A stretch of 64,000 nucleotides of DNA from Puniceicoccaceae bacterium (GTDB taxonomy: Bacteria; Verrucomicrobiota; Verrucomicrobiia; Opitutales; JAFGAQ01), in assembly GCA_028285755.1 (NCBI GenBank), contig JANQOQ010000010.1, forward strand, positions 112,768-176,767, written 5' to 3'. Positions 17,974-27,611 of the stretch are shown in pieces. The position numbers and the translations under genes are program-made. Position 1 is the stretch's first letter, and every line of letters begins with the position of its first letter. The notes under the pieces are model-generated. The model was given only the letters and a program-made list of their open reading frames with translations, did no database searches and was not told where the DNA came from.

Positions 17974-19533
17974 CTACATCGCGTTCGTATTCGGTGCTTC
18001 CTCTACGATCAGGCTTTCGGGAAACTCCGCCGAACTGGCATCTTTTTCCGTCCATCGTAAATTTAGGCGGCGGTGCTCAGGCGGCGTTTTAAGGGGGATG
18101 AACATTCCTCCGGCATCGGCGAGCATTGCATAGAGCTCATCCTGCATGGATTTTGCTATCTCCTGATATTTAGGCTCTGCAATCAGGTTATTGCTCTCAG
18201 TGGGGTCATTTTCCATATCGTAGAGCTCGTCGATGTCCCATAACCCGTAAGTGGTAATAAATTTATAGCGATCCTGCCGCAGTGCCATCACCGTGGGTGT
18301 CATGGGGAATCGCCACTCCCAATAGTAAACGTAGAGGAAATTCTTCCGCCATTCATAAGGTTCGCCACTTACCAGGGGTAGCATGCTGCTCCCATCCATA
18401 TATCCGGGCGTTTTGATACCCGCTGCCTCAAAGATCGTGGCTGATATATCAATATTGGCAACGACCTCCTCGACGACCTGGCCTCCCTCAAAAAGGTTCG
18501 GGCATTGCATCAGCATTGGCACACGAATCGAGGCTTCGTAGGGAACGCGTTTGTCGATCAACCCATGTTCGCCAAACAGGTGTCCATTGTCCCCCATATA
18601 GATGACTAATGTATCCTCATAAACTCCCAGCTCTTTGAGAGTGTCCATTACACGCCCGATAGATTCATCGACTGCGAGGAATGCCTCGCAATAGCGCTTG
18701 TAAATGGCCTTGGTTCCCATGTTGCTGTGGTAAGGGAAATCCCGCCCGTGCCAGCTATTACGTGCATCTCTGCGCCATCGGGGGAGTTTGCTGAGCTGCT
18801 CCTCAGTCAGATAACCGCTTTCGGGGTAGTCCCAGTCTACATCCGAATACCTGCCGGCATGACGCTCAGCCGGCGTAAAATTAGAATGCACTGCCTTGTG
18901 CGAGAGATACATGAAAAACGGCTGATCCGCATCCTTTTGCTCCAATAGCCAATCTACGGCGTAATCAGTGAGCTCATCGGTAATGTATCCCTTCTGTTTC
19001 ACACGCTCCCCATTCACATTGAATGTGTAGTTCGGGCTCGGAGACAGGTAGTGTCCCTGACCGACAAAGCTCACCCAGTGATCAAAACCCTTACGTGGCT
19101 CGTCACTTGCATGCCCCATGTGCCACTTACCAATATAGGCCGTATTATAACCTGCTTTCTGCAGATACTGGGGAAAATAGAGGATATCATCCGGTTCCAA
19201 CCGCTGATTATCCACCACTCCATGCTTATGCGTGTATAATCCGGTGAGTATCGACGCACGGCTGGGGGAGCACAGGGAGGTGGTCACAAATGCGTTTTTC
19301 AGGTGAGCTCCACTTTTTGCCATCTTGTCCAGCACAGGAGTTTCGATAAAGGGGTGTCCCATAAAACTCATCGCATCGTAGCGGTGGTCATCCGAAAGTA
19401 TAAATACAACGTTGCGGGGTTTTAGATTGGGAACTGTTTCGACCTTAACCTTATCCGGAAAAAAACTTTGGCTCCATGTTAAGGGGACTGCGCAGATGCT
19501 TAATGAGAGGTAGAGTAGTATTTTGGCTTTCAT
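17974..19533 (-). CDS. Secreted formylglycine sulfatase (tandem copy 2)
   Basis: A 519-residue type I sulfatase with a signal peptide (residues 1-21). FILSDDHRYDAMSFMGHPF carries the metal-binding Asp residues. CSPSR (Cys88) is the formylglycine site. GKWHMGHASDEP and YMGDNGHLFGEHG complete the active site. It is very similar over its whole length to the sulfatase at 19638, with the same conserved blocks, a similar length and the shared C-terminal VEE...N.NA pattern. The two genes are tandem duplicates on the same strand. The family resembles sulfatases annotated as N-acetylglucosamine-6-sulfatase-like, but the substrate is unknown. Confidence 0.93.
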   Translation of the reverse strand: MKAKILLYLSLSICAVPLTWSQSFFPDKVKVETVPNLKPRNVVFILSDDHRYDAMSFMGHPFIETPVLDKMAKSGAHLKNAFVTTSLCSPSRASILTGLYTHKHGVVDNQRLEPDDILYFPQYLQKAGYNTAYIGKWHMGHASDEPRKGFDHWVSFVGQGHYLSPSPNYTFNVNGERVKQKGYITDELTDYAVDWLLEQKDADQPFFMYLSHKAVHSNFTPAERHAGRYSDVDWDYPESGYLTEEQLSKLPRWRRDARNSWHGRDFPYHSNMGTKAIYKRYCEAFLAVDESIGRVMDTLKELGVYEDTLVIYMGDNGHLFGEHGLIDKRVPYEASIRVPMLMQCPNLFEGGQVVEEVVANIDISATIFEAAGIKTPGYMDGSSMLPLVSGEPYEWRKNFLYVYYWEWRFPMTPTVMALRQDRYKFITTYGLWDIDELYDMENDPTESNNLIAEPKYQEIAKSMQDELYAMLADAGGMFIPLKTPPEHRRLNLRWTEKDASSAEFPESLIVEEAPNTNAM

Positions 19534-19578
19534 ATATTTTTTGCTAATGTAATGACGTCCCGATGCCGGTTATCACCC

Positions 19579-19616
19579 AAAAAAAAGAGCCCGGCTGAAC
19601 GGCTTCAACCAGGCTC
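19579..19616 (-). terminator. Intrinsic terminator after the upstream sulfatase
   Basis: The stem 19587-19599 pairs with 19604-19616 (13 bp with two G-U pairs, loop of four). A8 lies on its left, which reads as a T8 tail on the minus strand. It lies 22 bp past the stop of the sulfatase gene at 19638, so the two duplicated genes are probably transcribed separately. Confidence 0.85.
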
Positions 19617-19637
19617 CCATACTAAAAAGTGGTTGTA

Positions 19638-21194
19638 TTAGTGTGCGTTGCGATTAAGGGGCTCTTCTACCACGATGTTCTCAGGGAAACTGGCGGCATC
19701 CCAACCGCTTCTGGATTCCAGGCGTTTGTTGTTGGATCTCACCCTGGGTTTGTTCAAGGGGATCAACATCCCTCCAGCATCGGCAAGCATCGCGTACAGC
19801 TCATCATGCATGCTTTGGACGATGTCCTGATGCTCCGGGCTGTTATACAGGTTGTTACTTTCCATAGGATCTAGTTTGAGGTCGTAGAGCTCATCCGTAT
19901 CCCACAAACCGTAATAGGTGATATACTTATAGCGATCCCCTCTCAGGGCAAACACGGTGGGTGATTGCGGGAAACTCTTCTCCCAGTAGTATATGTATAG
20001 GAAATTTTCACGCCAGTCGGTGGGTTCTCCCATTGCAAGGGGTAACATACTCTGACCGTCCATATGCTCTGGCTTTTGAATGCCCGCTGCATCCAGGATC
20101 GTTGCGGAAATATCAATATTGGCAACCACCTCCTCGATCACCTGGCCCCCTTCAAAGAGTGCAGGGCACTGCATAACCATAGGCACGCGGATGGATGTTT
20201 CATAAGCGACCCGCTTATCAATGAGCCCATGCTCACCAAACATAAATCCATTATCGCCCATGTAAATGATGAGCGTATCTTCATAAACGCCCATGTCCTT
20301 AAGCTGCTGTACTACGCGCCCGATGGACTCATCCACCGCAAGAAACGCTTCGCAATAGCGTTTGTAGTAGCGCTCTATATCCAGTTCGCTGTGGTAGGGG
20401 AAGTCGACACCATGCCAGCTATTACGTTGATCACGCAGCCAGCGTGGTAACTTTTTTATTTGCTCCTCAGTGAATATTTCACTCTCAGGGCGTTCCCAGG
20501 GAGAGTCGGTATACATGCCTTCATGGCGTTCAGCTGGGGTGAAATTCGCGTGAACCGCCTTGTGGGAAAGATACATGAAGAACGGTTCATCTGCGTCGTT
20601 TTGTTCCTTCATCCAGTCGATCGCATAGTCGGTTAACTCATCTGTAATGTAGCCCTTTTGTTTTACGCGCTCGCCATTCACATTGATGGTATAATCCGGC
20701 GAGGGCGGCAGATAGTGCCCCTGTCCGCGAAAGCTCACCCAATGGTCAAACCCATTGCGTGGCTCATCACTCGCACTGCCCATGTGCCACTTGCCAAAGT
20801 AGGCTGTATTGTAACCCGCCTTTTGCAGATATTGTGAAAAATAGAGGATGCCCTCGGGTTCCAGGCGTTGGTTATCGACGACCCCATGTTTATGCGTGTA
20901 GAGTCCGGTGAGGATTGATGCCCGGCTCGGTGAGCAAAGTGATGTCGTCACAAACGCGTTTTTCAGGTGTGCCCCGTTTGCAGCGATCTTATCCAGATTG
21001 GGTGTTTGCAGGAAGGGGTGCCCCATGAAGCTCATGGCATCATAACGATGATCATCAGTAAGGATAAACACCACATTACGCGGCTTTTCACCTTTGATCT
21101 GGTTAACGACTACTTTCTCAGGAAATACGCTATATGCGTGCAGGCCTGAAATTACCAATAAGGTAGCCAGAGTTGAGAGTAGGAATTTCTTCAT
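19638..21194 (-). CDS. Secreted formylglycine sulfatase (tandem copy 1)
   Basis: A 518-residue type I sulfatase with a signal peptide (residues 1-20, ending GLHA). The active-site blocks are FILTDDHRYDAMSFMGHPF, CSPSR (Cys87), GKWHMGSASDEP and YMGDNGFMFGEHG. It is nearly collinear with the neighbouring sulfatase at 17974. Differences concentrate around residues 230-250 and at the C-terminus. It has its own terminator. Its promoter lies in the 182-bp region shared with the divergent sulfatase at 21377. It probably acts in the periplasm on a sulfated glycan. Confidence 0.93.
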   Translation of the reverse strand: MKKFLLSTLATLLVISGLHAYSVFPEKVVVNQIKGEKPRNVVFILTDDHRYDAMSFMGHPFLQTPNLDKIAANGAHLKNAFVTTSLCSPSRASILTGLYTHKHGVVDNQRLEPEGILYFSQYLQKAGYNTAYFGKWHMGSASDEPRNGFDHWVSFRGQGHYLPPSPDYTINVNGERVKQKGYITDELTDYAIDWMKEQNDADEPFFMYLSHKAVHANFTPAERHEGMYTDSPWERPESEIFTEEQIKKLPRWLRDQRNSWHGVDFPYHSELDIERYYKRYCEAFLAVDESIGRVVQQLKDMGVYEDTLIIYMGDNGFMFGEHGLIDKRVAYETSIRVPMVMQCPALFEGGQVIEEVVANIDISATILDAAGIQKPEHMDGQSMLPLAMGEPTDWRENFLYIYYWEKSFPQSPTVFALRGDRYKYITYYGLWDTDELYDLKLDPMESNNLYNSPEHQDIVQSMHDELYAMLADAGGMLIPLNKPRVRSNNKRLESRSGWDAASFPENIVVEEPLNRNAH

Positions 21195-21376
21195 AAAGAG
21201 AATCTTGGGTTATGTTTTATACCTTGAATACAAGTATACTAACACGCTTAAACTGTTAGATCATATTCTAAGACACAACAAAACAAAAGTACTCTTAAAA
21301 AAATTTAAATTTAGTATTATACGTTATATTTCTGCGTCTTGAGTATAACTCATACAATAATCCAGACTTTAACTTC

Positions 21377-22861
21377 ATGACAGATTTCTTGCGAATCGTA
21401 GCCGGTATTCTAATCAGCCTACATTTGGGCTTAGCACTTACGGCTGAAAAATCATCCCCTAAACCCAACATAATCATTATCTTCATTGATGACATGGGCT
21501 ATTCGGACATTGGTCCGTTCGGTAGTGAAAACCCAACACCCAATCTCGACCGTATGGCACGCGAGGGGAAGAAATTTACCGACTTTTTAGTGAGTGCTCC
21601 GGTTTGTTCAAGTTCCCGTGCGAGCCTTTTGACTGGCGCATACAATGTGCGGGTGGGTATTAGCGGCGCCTATAATCCTCATGCAACTCGTGGCCTACAC
21701 TCGCAGGAAACCACTCTCGCGGAGCTCTGTAAATCGGTAGGGTATGCAACAGCGGTGTTCGGCAAATGGCACTTAGGCCATCACCCGAAGTTTCTACCGC
21801 CGAATCATGGTTTTGACGAGTTTGTCGGCATACCATACTCAAACGATATGTGGCCGCTACACCCAACGATAGCCACTTTCCCGGACCCTGAACGATCCAA
21901 GCGCAAAAAAGGGTTTCCCGGCTTACCCCTCATCAAAAATGATCAGGTAATCAACCCGGCAATCTCAGTACAGGATCAGGTGGATATGACTGTTACGCTT
22001 ACCGAGCTTTCTATCGATTTTATCGAACGCAATCAGGATAATCCCTTTTTCTTATACATTCCGCACCCCATGGTGCACGTTCCGGTATTTGTGAGTGAAA
22101 AAAATGAGGGTAAAAGTGGTCGGGGTCTCTACGGTGATACGGTTTATGAGCTCGATTGGTCACTCGGAGAAATTTTTAAAACCCTCGAGAAGCATAAGCT
22201 CGATGAAAACACTCTGGTTATTTTTACTTCTGACAATGGCCCGTGGCTCTCCTATGGGGAGACTTCGGGGGTAGCACTGCCGCTGCGTGAAGGTAAGCAA
22301 ACAATCTTTGCGGGTGGGGTACGCGTACCCACGCTCATGTGGTGGCCCGGTAAAATCCCCGGAGGCACCGTTACGGATAGCCTCTACAGCACCATTGACA
22401 TCTTGCCAACAGTCGCGCATCTCATCGGTGCGGATCTCCCAGCACTTCCTATTGACGGTCACGATATTTCAGACCATCTGTTTTCTGGAAAACAGAAAAA
22501 ATCCCCTCATGAGACTTATGCACTCTATCATGGGCCAGGTCAGCTTTGGGGGATTCGCAATGAGCGCTTTAAGCTCGTATTTCCCCATAGCTATCGCACA
22601 TTAAAGGGTCGCCCCGGAGGTGCGAACCGGCGTCCGGTACTCTATGATTCAGCAATGGCCGAATATGCTCTTTATGACCTGGATAACGATATCAGTGAGA
22701 CAATGAACGTGGTCGAAAAATTTCCCGAGGTGGTCGCTGAGCTTGAGAAAGCCGCAGATGAATATCGCAAGATTTTAGGCGACGGATTTAAAGATATACA
22801 GGGCACCGAAGTGCGCCCCGAAGGAAGCCTGGAACCCGGCGATGCCCGATTAATCTGGTAG
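21377..22861 (+). CDS. Secreted formylglycine sulfatase with CSSSR motif
   Basis: A 494-residue type I sulfatase, divergent from the tandem pair. The signal peptide covers residues 1-23. NIIIIFIDDMGYSDIGPFG supplies metal ligands, GKWHLGHHPKF and TSDNGPWLSYGE are conserved. The formylglycine motif is CSSSR (Cys77), with Ser instead of the usual Pro or Ala at the third position. This resembles arylsulfatase A-like enzymes. It is not closely related to the two minus-strand sulfatases. The substrate is unknown. Confidence 0.92.
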   Translation: MTDFLRIVAGILISLHLGLALTAEKSSPKPNIIIIFIDDMGYSDIGPFGSENPTPNLDRMAREGKKFTDFLVSAPVCSSSRASLLTGAYNVRVGISGAYNPHATRGLHSQETTLAELCKSVGYATAVFGKWHLGHHPKFLPPNHGFDEFVGIPYSNDMWPLHPTIATFPDPERSKRKKGFPGLPLIKNDQVINPAISVQDQVDMTVTLTELSIDFIERNQDNPFFLYIPHPMVHVPVFVSEKNEGKSGRGLYGDTVYELDWSLGEIFKTLEKHKLDENTLVIFTSDNGPWLSYGETSGVALPLREGKQTIFAGGVRVPTLMWWPGKIPGGTVTDSLYSTIDILPTVAHLIGADLPALPIDGHDISDHLFSGKQKKSPHETYALYHGPGQLWGIRNERFKLVFPHSYRTLKGRPGGANRRPVLYDSAMAEYALYDLDNDISETMNVVEKFPEVVAELEKAADEYRKILGDGFKDIQGTEVRPEGSLEPGDARLIW

Positions 22862-22881
22862 TTCATTACTTGAAAAACGTG

Positions 22882-22917
22882 AAGGTCGGTTTGCTTATAT
22901 CCCAATAAGAAACCGAC
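22882..22917. terminator. Hairpin after the sulfatase, possible terminator
   Basis: GGTCGGTTT pairs with AAACCGACC around an inner GCTTAT...AATAAG stem, about 20 bp past the sulfatase stop codon. There is no T run on either side, so an intrinsic terminator is uncertain; it may be an mRNA-end hairpin between convergent genes. Confidence 0.45.
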
Positions 22918-22966
22918 CCCATAAACCACGCCTACTCACGTGATCGTTTTTCTTCCCAGAAACAAA

Positions 22967-24469
22967 TTATAATCGAGTCGCTTCCTCCTCACGTTCGCTC
23001 CTCTCATCCATTTTCTTGAGATGCTCAAGGATTGCAGCTTGTACCTCAAGCCTGACTTTCTGCTGTTGCTCTTTCTCCAGTTGTTTGCTTCTTTCCAGCT
23101 TTTGGATGAATTTGCGATAAAGCAGCTGTGATTTTTTGTCATCCAGACTTGCTAACTTTTCAAGGCCTATAATAGCGTGATCTTTATCTGGATTAGTTGT
23201 GTATTTCAGAGTGATCGAGCTGGCTACGTTCACTTGGCGTCCTTCTACCCGACCCGGAGTGAATTTCCATCGCATCAGTGCCTCCACCGAAGGGGCGATA
23301 AAGTCAGGGTTACTCGCCTGATCTGAAGTCACGGATATATTCCTCACATTGCCTTCCGGATCAATTATGAAGTTGAGAGTGACCTCTCCTTTTATGTTCT
23401 CCTTGCGAAGATGGTAGGGGTAACGGGGCTCTTCTCTGTGAGTTGCTTCCGGAGCGACATCCAGTTCATCGATGGCGTAAAAGTCTTTGTCCGCGATGAA
23501 CCTTTTTACAGGACCCTCAGTTGAGGCTAGTAATGTGAACGACCCGCTGATCAGAGTAATGGCTGCAATGACAATAGCTATAATTTTCATATGATTTCGA
23601 TTTCTTTTTTGATACTGGATTATATTGGAAACCCGCGTTTTTATGGATGTCTCCGACAATGCAACCGAGTAAAAATAACTCTTGTTATGAGTATATTCTG
23701 CTGCTTTTAGCAGGCAGTGCGCATAGGTGTTTGAGGCTTGTCCAGCGGTGATGACCATTTCATCACAGGCTTTCTCCGTCTCGATCAATATCCGCTTCTT
23801 GAGATACCACACAATGGGGTGAAACCAAAAAATACTGGTGATACCTCCATAAATGATACTCCATAGATTATCCTGGCGTTGCCTATGTGCTAGCTCGTGC
23901 TGAAAAGCAGCGATTAGTTCTTTGTCATTGAGAATCTCCAAAAACTCAGGTTTGGCGATTATTCTGGGTCGAAAAATTCCATAAAGACCGATGGAAGGGC
24001 CTGATTTCACAAAATATCCTTGTAGATGCTGTGCTGACCTATGGGCCGTTTTTAACGTATCCGACAAGACTTGGCTGCAACGCCCGGCAAACGGGTTTTG
24101 CTCTTGATGTAGATTGTGTGAAAAACGTGTCAGTGTGATGATCCCACGCCCCGACAAAACAAGAATGCCTGCAATCCACGCATACAGCAGATAAGGAATA
24201 CTCGCGGTGGTAGGTTCTGCGTAGCTCATCCCGTCCAGCGGCGATACAACGACCGTCATTATCGGTACGAGCTCTTCGGTAGGGCTCAAATGCAGAAAAT
24301 TTACCAACAATACACTCGGGAAGACAAACTTGAGCAATGCAATGCGATAAATCCAGCAGCGAATACTGGATTCTCGCTCACTAAATAGGCGCGCGATTAA
24401 TATAAATAGGAGGCACCAGATGGTAGATTCTATGAGATGGTATAAGAAAAGATTTAAATAATTATTCAT
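22967..24469 (-). CDS. BlaR1/MecR1-type M56 metallopeptidase with TonB-like C-terminus
   Basis: A 500-residue membrane protein. Helices fill the N-terminal half, and a zinc-peptidase motif HELAH lies at residues 191-195, as in M56 antirepressors. A further helix near residue 300 is followed by a periplasmic TonB-C-like domain (EEPRYPYHLRKENIKGEVTL, then PEGNVRNISV and ALMRWKFTPG). A charged coiled coil closes the protein. It overlaps the BlaI-type gene by 8 bp. By analogy with BlaR1, it should sense an envelope signal and trigger removal of the repressor. The TonB-C domain replaces the penicillin-binding sensor, so beta-lactam sensing is not implied. Confidence 0.9.
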   Translation of the reverse strand: MNNYLNLFLYHLIESTIWCLLFILIARLFSERESSIRCWIYRIALLKFVFPSVLLVNFLHLSPTEELVPIMTVVVSPLDGMSYAEPTTASIPYLLYAWIAGILVLSGRGIITLTRFSHNLHQEQNPFAGRCSQVLSDTLKTAHRSAQHLQGYFVKSGPSIGLYGIFRPRIIAKPEFLEILNDKELIAAFQHELAHRQRQDNLWSIIYGGITSIFWFHPIVWYLKKRILIETEKACDEMVITAGQASNTYAHCLLKAAEYTHNKSYFYSVALSETSIKTRVSNIIQYQKRNRNHMKIIAIVIAAITLISGSFTLLASTEGPVKRFIADKDFYAIDELDVAPEATHREEPRYPYHLRKENIKGEVTLNFIIDPEGNVRNISVTSDQASNPDFIAPSVEALMRWKFTPGRVEGRQVNVASSITLKYTTNPDKDHAIIGLEKLASLDDKKSQLLYRKFIQKLERSKQLEKEQQQKVRLEVQAAILEHLKKMDERSEREEEATRL

Positions 24470-24866
24470 CCCTGCTTTCTCCTTCCTTGGTTTCTTTTTC
24501 TGTGATCATCCGCCTGATTTCTTCTAATTCGGATTCACCAATTTTCTCAGATTCAACTAGATGGGATAAAATGGGGCTGGGAGCCCCATCCAGTAATGTA
24601 ATGATTTCATCCAGCATGCGATTAACGACACACTCCTTTTCAACTGCTGCCTTAAATAGCCAGGCGTTCCCTACTTTGCTGATCCGCACGAGCGCGCCTT
24701 TTTTTTCGAGACGGCCTGCGATTGTTTGTACGGTTGAATATCCGGGATCATCCTGGAGTTGTGCCAGGGTGTCTGCGGCTTCTCTGATAGTCATACTTGG
24801 GTTTGACCAAAAAGGGCGCATTACCTGGAGTTCGAGCTTGGAGAGTTTAATGGATTTCTTTTTCAT
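24462..24866 (-). CDS. BlaI/MecI-family transcriptional repressor
   Basis: A 134-residue winged-helix repressor counted from the ATG at 24866. The longer frame to 24968 is rejected because it crosses two operator-like palindromes. LSKLELQVMRPFW at the N-terminus and YSTVQTIAGRLEKKGAL (recognition helix and wing) are family hallmarks. The C-terminal half is the dimerisation region. Two palindromes of type TACAACAnnTGTTGTA lie directly upstream, so it represses its own operon with the M56 peptidase gene, which it overlaps. No structural target gene adjoins the pair. Confidence 0.93.
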   Translation of the reverse strand: MKKKSIKLSKLELQVMRPFWSNPSMTIREAADTLAQLQDDPGYSTVQTIAGRLEKKGALVRISKVGNAWLFKAAVEKECVVNRMLDEIITLLDGAPSPILSHLVESEKIGESELEEIRRMITEKETKEGESRDE

Positions 24867-24881
24867 ACAACATCTGTTGTA
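24866..24881. promoter_or_regulatory. BlaI-type operator 1
   Basis: TACAACATCTGTTGTA is a perfect 7-2-7 palindrome that abuts the blaI-type start codon. TACA/TGTA ends fit the DNA recognition known for BlaI/MecI repressors. A second copy lies 28 bp upstream. Confidence 0.8.
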
Positions 24882-24893
24882 AATAAGATAAAA

Positions 24894-24909
24894 AACAACA
24901 AGTGTTGTA
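24894..24909. promoter_or_regulatory. BlaI-type operator 2
   Basis: AACAACAAGTGTTGTA matches operator 1 with one half-site mismatch. The centre-to-centre spacing is 28 bp, so two dimers could bind side by side over the promoter. Confidence 0.75.
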
Positions 24910-24965
24910 TTTGCAAGAACTATTTTTTCAAAAAAAAAAGCTTCGATGAATTTAATCCTCATAAC

Positions 24966-25000
24966 CAAAAAAAGCCAGGCAATCTGAATGCCTGGCTTCC
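24966..25000 (-). terminator. Intrinsic terminator of the chemoreceptor gene
   Basis: AAGCCAGGCA and TGCCTGGCTT form a 10-bp stem (24972-24981 with 24989-24998). A run of A on the left reads as T7 on the minus strand. It lies 24 bp after the chemoreceptor stop. Confidence 0.9.
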
Positions 25001-25023
25001 TTTAAGAGTTATAGTTGAGTATT

Positions 25024-27441
25024 TTAGGCTGCTTTTTCGATTTTAAATTTAGATACAATCTTATTCAATTGCTCAGCCATGGTCGCCAAGGACTCAGAGT
25101 TATTATTGGTCTCACTGGCTCCACTTGAAACCTGCACTGCAGAGTTATTGATATAGTGGATATTGCTGGAGACATCCTTAGCTCCCGTTGCTGACTCATG
25201 CACCTGTTTGGCCACATCTTCTGTGGATGTAGATACTGAGGTAATGGTCTTAGCAATTTCGGCAGTCGTCGAGGATTGCTCTTCAATTGCACTGGCAATC
25301 GTATCCGAAATCTGGCTGACTTCATCGATGATCCCCGTTACGTGAGAAATCGCTTTTTCGCACTCGTGCGTGCTGGACTGTATACTCTGGATTTTGCTGG
25401 AGATCTGCTCGGTTGCCTCACTGGTTTGTCGGGCAAGTTCCTTAACCTCGTTTGCAACTACGGCGAAGCCTTTGCCTGCATCTCCGGCACTGGCTGCCTC
25501 AATAGTTGCATTCAGCGCGAGTAAGTTGGTCTGCGCGGCAATATTCGTGATTAACTCAACAACCTTTCCGATTTCGTCAGCAGCCAGTTTCAGGTTACTC
25601 ATGACTTTCTGAGTTTGATTGGATTCTTCGCTTGCGTTGCGGGCAATCTCAGACTCCCTCAGGCAATTACGGGTAATTTCACCAATCGTGGATGTCATCT
25701 CCTCGACTGCTGAGGCCACTTCGTTGGCAGACTGCGAGAGTTCCTCGGTTGCGCTGGATATGGTGTCCATACCTGAGGAGAGCTGTTCCCCTGCAGCCAT
25801 TACATTGCTTGATTTTTCAGTCATCTCATCGGAACTTGAGGCAAGCTGCGAAGACGTTGCCGACAATTCCGTGGAAGCTGAAGACAGGCTATAGGAGTTT
25901 TCGCTGATTTCCTGCATGATCGTCCGCAAATTCGAGGTCATCTCATCCAGGCTTTTCGCAAGATCTCCGATTTCATCCTTTTGCTCGATGTTAGTATTCT
26001 CGGTCAAATCGCCGGAAGCGACTTTGCGAATATGGGCAACCAATTTCTGCAGAGGTCCGGTAATGCTGCGAATAATGACAAATCCTAAAATGCAGGAGAT
26101 TACCGTAGAGATAACCACACCGATGATAAGCATGACTTTTGCAAGTGTAAGTGAATCGTTTGTGTATGCTGCGATTTCCTCAGTTTCCAAAATGGCTGCA
26201 GCGGATGTATCTTGGGCTGCCTTAAGAGCGTTGCCTGCTACGATCAGGCGATCTTGTTCAAGTTGTTGCAGGGCATTCCACTCATCTACATAGTTGGTTA
26301 CGGCAGTTGCATAAACTTCACTGGAACTCACTACTTCCTTAAGCATTGCGATATCTTCGGCCTTACGGGTTATGAGAAACATTTCATCAACCGTAGCGGG
26401 GACCATCTCCAGAGCTTCAAAGACGGGTTCAAAAAGTTCAATATTACGGGTGGACTGTGCTTTGAAATTATTGACGCGTGCTTTCGTGCCCAGGTAAACG
26501 ATCTCGGTGGCAAGCTCCATCTTACGACTGCGCTCGTTGATGTCGGTTTGTAGCTTTTCCTGCTGTCCTTTCAGGAAAATGTCAGATACTTTCACAAAGG
26601 TTGCAGCCGCTTCATCCATATTGGCCCTCAAGACTTCCAGTTGGCTGGGATCTGATGAATTTGAAAACTGCTCAATGCTGTTTTTATATTCAGTGATCGC
26701 ATTTTTAATCGTTGCGATACTTTGTTTATCCTCTTGTAGCCGAATATACTCCAGTGTATCATCGGCAAGCTTGTAGGCCTTATCCATGGCTTCCTGAGCA
26801 CCCTGAAAAAGAGTATTATCCTGCATCGCCTGGGCCTTAAAATTGAGTACCCGGGCCTTACTGCCTTCTGAGATGAGTTCACTGATAAGCTGTATCTTAA
26901 TCTGCCTTTCAGATAAATCCTTCTGCATCGCCGTGCGCTGTCCCTCCAAAAAGGAATCACTGTTCGTTACAAAGGTGGCAGCGGCCTCATCCATTTGAGT
27001 TCGAAATTGAGCGATATTATCAATATGCGATTTGGTTTGGTGCATCATTTCTCGATACTGTTCTGTGTTCGAACGGGTATCCCCAATCGTAGAATTGAGT
27101 TTAACCAGGTAGTCTTCCTCACGACCTAACTGTTCAAGTTTAGCAATTGCTTTCAATGAGTTATCAAACTCTTTCTGCCCTTCTTCGAAAAAACGCAACT
27201 GCTCACTGTAGGCATAACCTCGATTGGCAAAAAGTGCTTGCTGAAAATGGCGTTCCAGGGTACTCGCATAATCGACTTCGGGGGCATAGCCCTTGGCCAG
27301 CTTGACTGAGCTCTGATTGATACTGATCAGTTTAATACCCACGACAGCTGCCAGAATTAGAGTAATACAAATGATGATTCCAAAGCCTCCAGCGACTTTT
27401 GTTCCCATCTTCTGATTGTTGATAAGATTTGCTAGATTCAT
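25024..27441 (-). CDS. Methyl-accepting chemotaxis protein with duplicated helical sensor module
   Basis: An 805-residue chemoreceptor. Transmembrane helix 1 is at residues 20-40, then a large helical periplasmic region, helix 2 at about 430-455, HAMP ([20 protein letters not shown]), and a long cytoplasmic coiled coil. The signalling tip is [20 protein letters not shown] then [15 protein letters not shown]. The sensor contains two similar segments, each with DEAAATFV, SDxFLxGQ, ER and KARVxNFKAQ, at residues about 150-204 and 275-329. This looks like a helical bimodular sensor. It is a single gene with its own terminator and no che genes beside it. The ligand is unknown. Confidence 0.95.
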   Translation of the reverse strand: MNLANLINNQKMGTKVAGGFGIIICITLILAAVVGIKLISINQSSVKLAKGYAPEVDYASTLERHFQQALFANRGYAYSEQLRFFEEGQKEFDNSLKAIAKLEQLGREEDYLVKLNSTIGDTRSNTEQYREMMHQTKSHIDNIAQFRTQMDEAAATFVTNSDSFLEGQRTAMQKDLSERQIKIQLISELISEGSKARVLNFKAQAMQDNTLFQGAQEAMDKAYKLADDTLEYIRLQEDKQSIATIKNAITEYKNSIEQFSNSSDPSQLEVLRANMDEAAATFVKVSDIFLKGQQEKLQTDINERSRKMELATEIVYLGTKARVNNFKAQSTRNIELFEPVFEALEMVPATVDEMFLITRKAEDIAMLKEVVSSSEVYATAVTNYVDEWNALQQLEQDRLIVAGNALKAAQDTSAAAILETEEIAAYTNDSLTLAKVMLIIGVVISTVISCILGFVIIRSITGPLQKLVAHIRKVASGDLTENTNIEQKDEIGDLAKSLDEMTSNLRTIMQEISENSYSLSSASTELSATSSQLASSSDEMTEKSSNVMAAGEQLSSGMDTISSATEELSQSANEVASAVEEMTSTIGEITRNCLRESEIARNASEESNQTQKVMSNLKLAADEIGKVVELITNIAAQTNLLALNATIEAASAGDAGKGFAVVANEVKELARQTSEATEQISSKIQSIQSSTHECEKAISHVTGIIDEVSQISDTIASAIEEQSSTTAEIAKTITSVSTSTEDVAKQVHESATGAKDVSSNIHYINNSAVQVSSGASETNNNSESLATMAEQLNKIVSKFKIEKAA

Positions 27442-27611
27442 ATTATTTCCTTCCTCAGTGCCAATTAGTCGGCTGCGAAAGAGTGCAAGTTTAGAAAATT
27501 GTTAAGCGAATCTTTCAGCGTGTTGCTTATTGTTAACCGAGTGAATAGAAAGCCCCATTTTCGGTGCTGGACACCTTAGTAAATTACAATTCTACTGATA
27601 TTTCTATCACT

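Noticed and set aside
27564..27611. GTG start for the EamA transporter
   Set aside because: It would add 16 polar residues before the first helix; the ATG at 27612 fits better.
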